A DNA stretch of 6,163 nt, taken from the NCBI GenBank assembly GCA_023132105.1, contig JAGLYS010000208.1:1-6163 (forward strand), read 5' to 3'. Of this stretch, positions 1 to 3,827 are shown one piece after another. The first letter of the stretch is position 1. Each line of letters starts with the position of its first letter. Origin of the DNA: Caldifarciminota bacterium (GTDB taxonomy: Bacteria; Hydrothermota; 32-111; QNBC01). Position numbers and translations under genes: made by a program. The notes beneath the pieces were generated by a model. The model did no database searches. It was not told where the DNA came from and saw only the letters and a program-made list of their open reading frames with translations.

Positions 1-14
1 GTTAATCGTTAATT

Positions 15-48
15 GTAGGGGCAGGCGCCTGTGTCTGTCCTGCTCCCT
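15..48. repeat. GC-rich imperfect inverted repeat upstream of dnaA
   Basis: A short GC-rich island stands out against AT-rich surroundings. GGGGCAGG (18-25) can pair with CCTGCTCCC (39-47) through one bulged T, and the left arm runs into a perfect 10-bp palindrome, CAGGCGCCTG (22-31). From memory, similar GTAGGGGCAGG-type elements occur as dispersed intergenic repeats in many uncultivated bacteria, so this may be one copy of a genome-wide family. That part is inference, since only one copy is visible here. No T-run follows the hairpin on either strand, so it is not a clear intrinsic terminator. Confidence 0.5.
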
Positions 49-183
49 TAGTGAAATAAAAAATATAATTCTCTTCTCCCTTCATGTAATTCTTGGCTAT
101 GTCACATTCTCCCATGTTTATATTTCCCTTTCTATAATAGAATTTTGAAGACTTTGCCCCTTTATTTACTCATTCGGATATTC

Positions 184-212
184 TTGACACCATTTATAAA
201 CTGTGGTAATCT
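184..212 (+). promoter_or_regulatory. sigma70-type promoter of dnaA (extended -10)
   Basis: A perfect TTGACA -35 box (184-189) is followed by a 17-bp spacer and the -10 element TAATCT (207-212). The -10 keeps the three most conserved positions (T, A and the last T) and is preceded by the extended -10 dinucleotide TG (204-205). Transcription would start near 218-220, only about 4-6 nt before the dnaA ATG at 224, giving an almost leaderless message with no Shine-Dalgarno. The start-site position is inferred from spacing. Confidence 0.65.
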
Positions 213-223
213 AATTTTATTGT

Positions 224-1558
224 ATGGGTAAGAATATTGATAAAATTTGGGACGATACTCTTAATATTATTAAGAAGGAATTGAAAGAATACACATTTTC
301 AACATGGTTGTTGCCAACCAAGGCATCATCTCTTAAAGAAAACATATTATACATAGATGTTCCAAATCCATTTTTTGCCGATTGGATATCGGAGCATTTT
401 TTAGATAGATTGGAAGAAATTTCAACAGATCTTTTCAATATCGATATAAAAATCAAACTATTGCCTATATCAGAGAACACTGACACATTTATAAAATACA
501 TTCCCGAAATTGTTGACTCAAAACCTGAAAATATCTCTGTTTTTTTACAAAGATATACATTCGATTCATTTGTTGTTGGAAATAGCAATCAATTTGCTTA
601 TGCAGGATCAACAGCTGTGGCAGAAAATCCTGGAAAAACATACAATCCTCTCTTCATTTACGGTGGTGTTGGTCTTGGCAAAACACATCTTGCTCAAGCA
701 ATTGGCAATTATATCCTTTTAAAAAACACCAAATATAAGGTATATTATACGCCAGCAGAGAAATTTATGAATGACCTTGTAACTGCTTTTCAAACAAACA
801 CCACAATAGCTTTAAAAAAAAGATATAGACAATACCACATTCTTATTTTAGATGATATTCAATTTCTATCGGGGAAAGAAAGATTACAGGAGGAGGTTTT
901 TCATACATTTAATGCTCTTTATAATTCACACAGACAGCTTGTGCTTACAAGTGATAAACCACCAAGAGAAATTAGAAACCTTGAAGAAAGACTTGTTTCT
1001 CGCTTTCAATCCGGTTTGATTGTAGATATACAACCACCTGATCTTGTAACAAGAATAGCAATTCTTAAAAACAAAATTGAGAAAGAAAATCTTTTTATTC
1101 CTGAAGATGTTTTGTTCTTTATCGCTGAAAATATAACATCCAATATAAGAGAACTTGAAAGTTCAATAATCAAGCTCCTTGCATTTGCTTCCCTTACAAA
1201 AGCTAAAATCGATCTAAAAACAGCTGAAATAGCTCTTAAGCCTTTGTTGAATATTAAGAAAGTTCATATTATCAGTTTTGATGAAATTCTAAATTTTGTT
1301 ATAAATGAAACAAAAATCAATAAAAATCTTTTATTAAGCCAAAGCAGAATTGAGAATATCTCCATTACACGACAGATTATTATGTATCTTTCAAGGAAAT
1401 TAACAAACCTTTCGTTAAAAGAAATTGCAATTAATCTAAATAGAAAGGATCATACAACAGTGATTTCCGGAATAAAAAAGATTGAACTTTTGATAATGAA
1501 TGATGAAGATTTTAAAAATAAGATAAACACATACCTTAGTGGATTAGGTTATGAATAA
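224..1558 (+). CDS. dnaA: chromosomal replication initiator protein DnaA
   Basis: This is a complete 444-residue DnaA, the AAA+ ATPase that binds DnaA boxes and melts the origin. Domain I covers about residues 1-85 (W9, FSTWLLP 25-31), followed by a very short domain II linker (about 86-105). The AAA+ core begins near LQRYTFDSFVVG (108-119). It has Walker A GGVGLGKTH (147-155), Walker B ILILDDIQF (206-214), sensor 1 LVLTSDKPP (239-247), the box VII arginine-finger segment LEERLVSRF (253-261, likely R260) and sensor 2 NIRELESSI (307-315). Domain IV carries the DNA-binding signature RKDHTTV (407-413), with D409, H410, T411 and T412 intact and K408 where many DnaAs have Arg. R383 matches the conserved minor-groove arginine. 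The ATG at 224 places W9 in the expected N-terminal helix and lies just after a promoter, with no Shine-Dalgarno. The likely origin follows directly downstream. Confidence 0.98.
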   Translation: MGKNIDKIWDDTLNIIKKELKEYTFSTWLLPTKASSLKENILYIDVPNPFFADWISEHFLDRLEEISTDLFNIDIKIKLLPISENTDTFIKYIPEIVDSKPENISVFLQRYTFDSFVVGNSNQFAYAGSTAVAENPGKTYNPLFIYGGVGLGKTHLAQAIGNYILLKNTKYKVYYTPAEKFMNDLVTAFQTNTTIALKKRYRQYHILILDDIQFLSGKERLQEEVFHTFNALYNSHRQLVLTSDKPPREIRNLEERLVSRFQSGLIVDIQPPDLVTRIAILKNKIEKENLFIPEDVLFFIAENITSNIRELESSIIKLLAFASLTKAKIDLKTAEIALKPLLNIKKVHIISFDEILNFVINETKINKNLLLSQSRIENISITRQIIMYLSRKLTNLSLKEIAINLNRKDHTTVISGIKKIELLIMNDEDFKNKINTYLSGLGYE

Positions 1559-1560
1559 GA

Positions 1561-1584
1561 TGTGGATATTTATGTGGATATTTA
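1561..1584 (-). repeat. tandem 12-mer with two reverse DnaA boxes
   Basis: TGTGGATATTTA occurs twice without a mismatch (1561-1572 and 1573-1584). Each copy starts with TGTGGATAT, which on the minus strand reads ATATCCACA, one base off the TTATCCACA DnaA box. The repeat begins two bases after the dnaA stop codon. The 12-bp period puts the two boxes slightly more than one helical turn apart, suited to side-by-side DnaA binding. Confidence 0.8.
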
Positions 1585-1587
1585 TTT

Positions 1588-1625
1588 TAAAAATGTTATC
1601 CACTATTCTAAAAATGTTATCCACC
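1588..1625 (+). repeat. 21-bp-period direct repeat with two forward DnaA boxes
   Basis: TAAAAATGTTATCCAC occurs at 1588-1603 and 1609-1624, an exact 16-bp repeat with a 21-bp period (about two helical turns). The DnaA boxes within are TTATCCACT (1596-1604) and TTATCCACC (1617-1625), each differing from TTATCCACA only at the last base. They face the opposite way to the boxes at 1561-1581 and point toward the unwinding region. Confidence 0.8.
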
Positions 1626-1670
1626 ACAATTATTACACCTAAGGCACGCTATTGTATTAATTACCTATTT

Positions 1671-1687
1671 TTACACACATATCAACA
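1671..1687 (+). other. two weak forward DnaA boxes next to the trios
   Basis: TTACACACA (1671-1679) differs from TTATNCACA at one position. ATATCAACA (1679-1687) matches TTATCCACA at 7 of 9 positions and overlaps it by one base. Individually these are weak, but they share orientation with the forward boxes and sit directly before the triplet run, where the B. subtilis system also has boxes. Confidence 0.45.
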
Positions 1688-1712
1688 TTACTACTACAAC
1701 TATTACTATAAT
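1682..1712 (+). promoter_or_regulatory. possible dnaN promoter inside the unwinding region
   Basis: TATAAT occurs at 1707-1712 and again at 1712-1717, upstream of dnaN. The only -35 candidate is TCAACA (1682-1687), 4 of 6 matches with a long 19-bp spacer to the first hexamer, so the call rests mainly on the -10. In DNA this AT-rich such hexamers arise easily, and dnaN could instead be read from the dnaA promoter. Confidence 0.3.
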
Positions 1713-1735
1713 ATAATAATATAGTATATATATAA
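1688..1735. other. DnaA-trio run and AT-rich unwinding element
   Basis: Positions 1688-1708 read on the plus strand as seven triplets: TTA, CTA, CTA, CAA, CTA, TTA, CTA. On the opposite strand six of the seven are TAG or TAA, the 3'-(G/A)AT-5' DnaA-trio that guides the DnaA filament onto single-stranded DNA. The next 27 bases (1709-1735) contain only one G and no C, as expected for the first melted segment. The element also overlaps TATAAT hexamers that could be dnaN promoter elements. Confidence 0.7.
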
Positions 1736-1740
1736 GGAGG
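1734..1740 (+). promoter_or_regulatory. strong Shine-Dalgarno of dnaN
   Basis: AAGGAGG lies four bases before the ATG at 1745 and fixes the dnaN start. It is the only near-perfect Shine-Dalgarno placed before a gene in the window. The other complete or partial genes have none or only weak ones. Confidence 0.85.
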
Positions 1741-1744
1741 ATCT

Positions 1745-2851
1745 ATGAAATTTAAGGTTGAAAAAGATGAACTTTTAAAAGTACTTCAAAAAGTAACAGG
1801 TATAGTACCGCAAAGGACATCTTTTGAAATACTAACAAGTATTTTTATTCATACACTTGAGAATAAGATAGAAATTTCAAGCACAGATCTTGATATGGCT
1901 ATAACATCCTCTTGTAATGCAAATGTTATACAAAAAGGGGATGTTGTCATCAATGCAAGGCGTTTTCATATGTTCATCAAAGAGGTTTTTGATAATGAAA
2001 TCGAGATAGAAATTATTGATAAAGAATTTGTTATTAAAACATCGAATGGAAATTGTAAAATGCCTATTTCTGAAGTTGGAAAATTTCCACAAATTCCGGA
2101 GTTTAAAAAGCCACCGATATTCAAAATGGAATCTTCTAAATTTATTGACTATATCGATAGAACATCATTTATTGTTTCTAAGGATGAAATGAAACCAAGT
2201 ATTACAGGCGTGTATTTCTATATAGAAGATACGGAGCTTTTTATAATAGCAACAGACGGTCATCGGTTGGTTGAGTTGAGAGAAAATAAAATTTCACCAA
2301 CAGGGGATTTTAATGCAATTATTCCACCAAAATCATTAAATCATTTAAAGAGAATAACGGAAGAAAGCAGTGGTGAAATCGAGGTTTATTTTGAATCGAA
2401 TAGTGTGGGGTTTAGAATAAACAATGATTTTATATCTTCTAAAATAATTTCCGGTGAGTTTCCAAAATATAAAGAAATAATTCCAAAGGATAACGATAAA
2501 TTAGTTTTAGTAAAAAAAGACGAATTCTTATCCGGCATAAGAAGATCTTCAATATTTTCAAGCCCTTCGAATCATGAAGTTAAATTTATATTTTCTGACA
2601 ATATGGTTAATCTTATTGCAAATACACCTGAAATCGGAAGCACAGAAGAGAAAATAGAGATAGAATATACAGGAGAAACCCTTCCGATAGGTTTTAATGC
2701 AAGAGAATTCAGTGAAGTATTACAAAGGATTTCTTCCGAACAGATTATTTTAAAATTGAAAAACGAATTAAGTGCTGCATTAATCGTTCCTGAGACGAAA
2801 AGCGAAGATTTTAATATACTTTATATTATGATGCCTCTTAGATTAGAATAA
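1745..2851 (+). CDS. dnaN: DNA polymerase III beta subunit (sliding clamp)
   Basis: This is a complete 368-residue beta clamp, a usual length for the family (about 365-380). The protein forms a ring dimer that tethers DNA polymerase III and repair proteins to DNA. Visible hallmarks are the N-terminal MKFKVEKDELLKVL helix, STDLDMAI (46-53), ATDGHRLVE (169-177), IPPKSLNHL (193-201), GEFPKYKEIIP (237-247) and the C-terminal MPLRL (363-367), which contributes to the partner-binding pocket. The start is fixed by AAGGAGG at 1734-1740. The 5' leader overlaps the origin unwinding region, so expression and initiation probably influence each other. The 3' end overlaps the minus-strand DUF523 gene by 9 bp, with no room for a terminator between them. 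Confidence 0.98.
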   Translation: MKFKVEKDELLKVLQKVTGIVPQRTSFEILTSIFIHTLENKIEISSTDLDMAITSSCNANVIQKGDVVINARRFHMFIKEVFDNEIEIEIIDKEFVIKTSNGNCKMPISEVGKFPQIPEFKKPPIFKMESSKFIDYIDRTSFIVSKDEMKPSITGVYFYIEDTELFIIATDGHRLVELRENKISPTGDFNAIIPPKSLNHLKRITEESSGEIEVYFESNSVGFRINNDFISSKIISGEFPKYKEIIPKDNDKLVLVKKDEFLSGIRRSSIFSSPSNHEVKFIFSDNMVNLIANTPEIGSTEEKIEIEYTGETLPIGFNAREFSEVLQRISSEQIILKLKNELSAALIVPETKSEDFNILYIMMPLRLE

Positions 2852-3268
2852 TTCATCGGAAAGTAATTTTATATTTGAATTTTTAAATAGGGCAGCTGTA
2901 ATACCGCTTCCCTGTTCCCTTTTCCAATTTATATTCGTAGTATTCAATCCACAAGAGGGGCTACCTTCTTTAAAAATAACTATATCGGGAATAATAATTT
3001 CTGCTATTTTAAGAGATTCTTTTGCTCCTCTTAAGAATTGATCAGTTACATCTTTATTGTTTTTATTTATAAGTTTATTATTATTTAGTTTTGTTGATTC
3101 TAATCGAGGGGTTGGCAAACCACCTAATTGTTCAGGACAAAAAGGCACTATGTTATAATCCTCAAGAAATTTAAAAATGTGTGTATTTAGTTTTGTTTTT
3201 CCATCATATCTGCAATTTATCCCCAACAGGCATGCGCTTACCATTGCAGTTTTTTTATTAATACTCAA
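2843..3268 (-). CDS. DUF523 family protein, 2-thiouracil desulfurase (TudS)-like
   Basis: This 141-residue protein is recognisable as DUF523 by VSACLLGINCRYDG (10-23), PFCPEQLGGLPTPR (42-55), FKEGSPSCG (99-107) and GSGITAALF (120-128). The characterised family member TudS uses a [4Fe-4S] cluster held by three cysteines to desulfurate thiouracil. C13, C44 and C106 here are the likely ligands, and C19 is also in the family motif. Activity on thiolated bases is inferred from family only, and the natural substrate is not settled. It is the downstream gene of the cobO unit and overlaps cobO by 11 bp, suggesting translational coupling. The start is uncertain. The TTG at 3268 keeps the first beta strand but has AGGA only about one base away. 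An ATT at 3262 would have better spacing. The ATG at 3244 would begin directly at MVSACLLG. Confidence 0.88.
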   Translation of the reverse strand: MSINKKTAMVSACLLGINCRYDGKTKLNTHIFKFLEDYNIVPFCPEQLGGLPTPRLESTKLNNNKLINKNNKDVTDQFLRGAKESLKIAEIIIPDIVIFKEGSPSCGLNTTNINWKREQGSGITAALFKNSNIKLLSDELF

Positions 3269-3779
3269 TTCCTTTTCTTGAATTAATGCCTTTTGTATAA
3301 TAATGTTTTATCTCTTTCATCTCGGTTACAAGATCGCATCTCTTTATAAGTTCTTTAGTAGCCCCTCTTCCCGTCAAAATTAATTCCATGTTGGATTGTT
3401 TGCTGTCTATGATTTTATATAGATCATCATAAGATATTAATTTGAAAAGAGCAGTAATAACTATTTCATCCAAAATAAGTATGTCAATATCTGATTTGAT
3501 ATACTTATTGGCAATATTTAGACCTTTTTTCGCCTCTTTAATATCAATATTAGAAATATTGTTAATGTCAATAAAGTCTTTTGTTCCTGTTTGGAATATT
3601 TTTAATTTATTAAAGTATTTTGCTGCAAGAATTTCACCATAATCCCATTTTTTCATAAATTGAACAATAATAATACTTTTTTTCCAACCTAAAGCCCTAA
3701 ATGCCAAACCTAAAGCTGCCGTAGTTTTTCCTTTTCCATTTCCGGTGTATAGATGGACAAATCCTTTTTCCTTTTCCAT
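3258..3779 (-). CDS. cobO: corrinoid (cob(I)alamin) adenosyltransferase, CobO/BtuR type
   Basis: A 173-residue CobA/CobO/BtuR-family enzyme, which transfers the adenosyl group of ATP to cob(I)alamin or cobinamide to make coenzyme B12 forms. Counting from the ATG at 3779, the P-loop GNGKGKTT is at 13-20, the acidic pair of ILDEI at 104-105, TGRGA at 136-140 and the conserved ending DLVTEMKEIKHYYTKGI (149-165) to GIEY (170-173). Length is typical. A GTG two codons upstream (3785) would extend it by Met-Ser. I prefer the ATG because the predicted transcript begins at about 3780, after that GTG, making the message leaderless. No Shine-Dalgarno and no cobalamin riboswitch precede it. It is first in a two-gene unit with the DUF523 gene. 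No other cobalamin gene is visible, so salvage versus full synthesis cannot be told. Confidence 0.95.
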   Translation of the reverse strand: MEKEKGFVHLYTGNGKGKTTAALGLAFRALGWKKSIIIVQFMKKWDYGEILAAKYFNKLKIFQTGTKDFIDINNISNIDIKEAKKGLNIANKYIKSDIDILILDEIVITALFKLISYDDLYKIIDSKQSNMELILTGRGATKELIKRCDLVTEMKEIKHYYTKGINSRKGIEY

Positions 3780-3806
3780 TGACACAAGTATAAAATTTTG
3801 TATAAT
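3779..3806 (+). promoter_or_regulatory. consensus sigma70 promoter of ftsK
   Basis: Perfect TTGACA (3779-3784) and perfect TATAAT (3801-3806) are separated by 16 bp, one short of optimal. Transcription would start near 3813, giving a leader of about 15 nt before the ftsK ATG. The -35 overlaps the first codons of cobO on the other strand, and the start point falls in the -35 of the cobO promoter. Confidence 0.75.
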
Positions 3807-3814
3807 AATGTCAA
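3787..3814 (-). promoter_or_regulatory. promoter of the cobO-DUF523 unit
   Basis: On the minus strand a perfect TTGACA -35 (3814 down to 3809), a 16-bp spacer and TATACT as -10 (3792 down to 3787) predict a start near 3780, at or one base before the cobO ATG. It is fully interleaved with the ftsK promoter on the other strand, so RNA polymerase could occupy only one at a time. Confidence 0.7.
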
Positions 3815-3827
3815 GAGTATAGATAAA

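Larger units (their letters stand above)
1559..1744. other. oriC: probable chromosomal origin (oriC), dnaA-dnaN spacer
   Basis: The spacer contains, in order: two reverse-strand DnaA boxes in tandem (1561-1581), two forward boxes in a 21-bp-period direct repeat (1588-1625), a spacer without recognisable motifs (1626-1670), two weak forward boxes (1671-1687), a run of DnaA-trio-like triplets (1688-1708), and an almost pure A/T stretch (1709-1735) ending at the dnaN ribosome site. Boxes, then trios, then an AT-rich unwinding element is the order described for the basal unwinding system of Bacillus subtilis, also located between dnaA and dnaN. No good DnaA box was found in the 223 bp upstream of dnaA, so within this window the origin looks single rather than bipartite. 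Origin activity is inferred. Confidence 0.85.

Noticed and set aside
15..48. The GC-rich hairpin as an intrinsic terminator for an upstream gene
   Set aside because: The stem is imperfect, and no run of T follows on the plus strand or in the outgoing direction on the minus strand.
2..115. 37-codon minus-strand frame starting MGECDIAKNY
   Set aside because: Very short, with no clear promoter. The upstream AAAGGGA is only a weak ribosome site, and the C-terminal third is translated repeat sequence. I recognise no family, so it is not annotated as a gene.
131..140. TATAAT at 133-138 as a second dnaA promoter
   Set aside because: No -35-like hexamer lies 15-19 bp upstream (TCCCAT region). The promoter at 184-212 is much better.
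202..210. TGTGGTAAT as a DnaA box for dnaA autoregulation
   Set aside because: Only 6 of 9 positions match the reverse box TGTGGATAA, and its bases are already explained by the extended -10 element.
217..722. Open frames on both strands within the dnaA 5' half
   Set aside because: They overlap intact DnaA domains in other frames and resemble no protein family.
888..896. AGGAGGAGG within dnaA as an internal ribosome site
   Set aside because: No start codon follows at suitable spacing, and it encodes the conserved DnaA stretch LQEEV.
3442..3642. 66-codon plus-strand frame opposite cobO
   Set aside because: It lies wholly within the conserved corrinoid adenosyltransferase coding region and is a shadow frame.
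3786..3827. Cobalamin riboswitch before cobO
   Set aside because: The intergenic gap is 42-48 bp and is filled by two promoters. The predicted cobO transcript has no leader, so there is no space for an aptamer.
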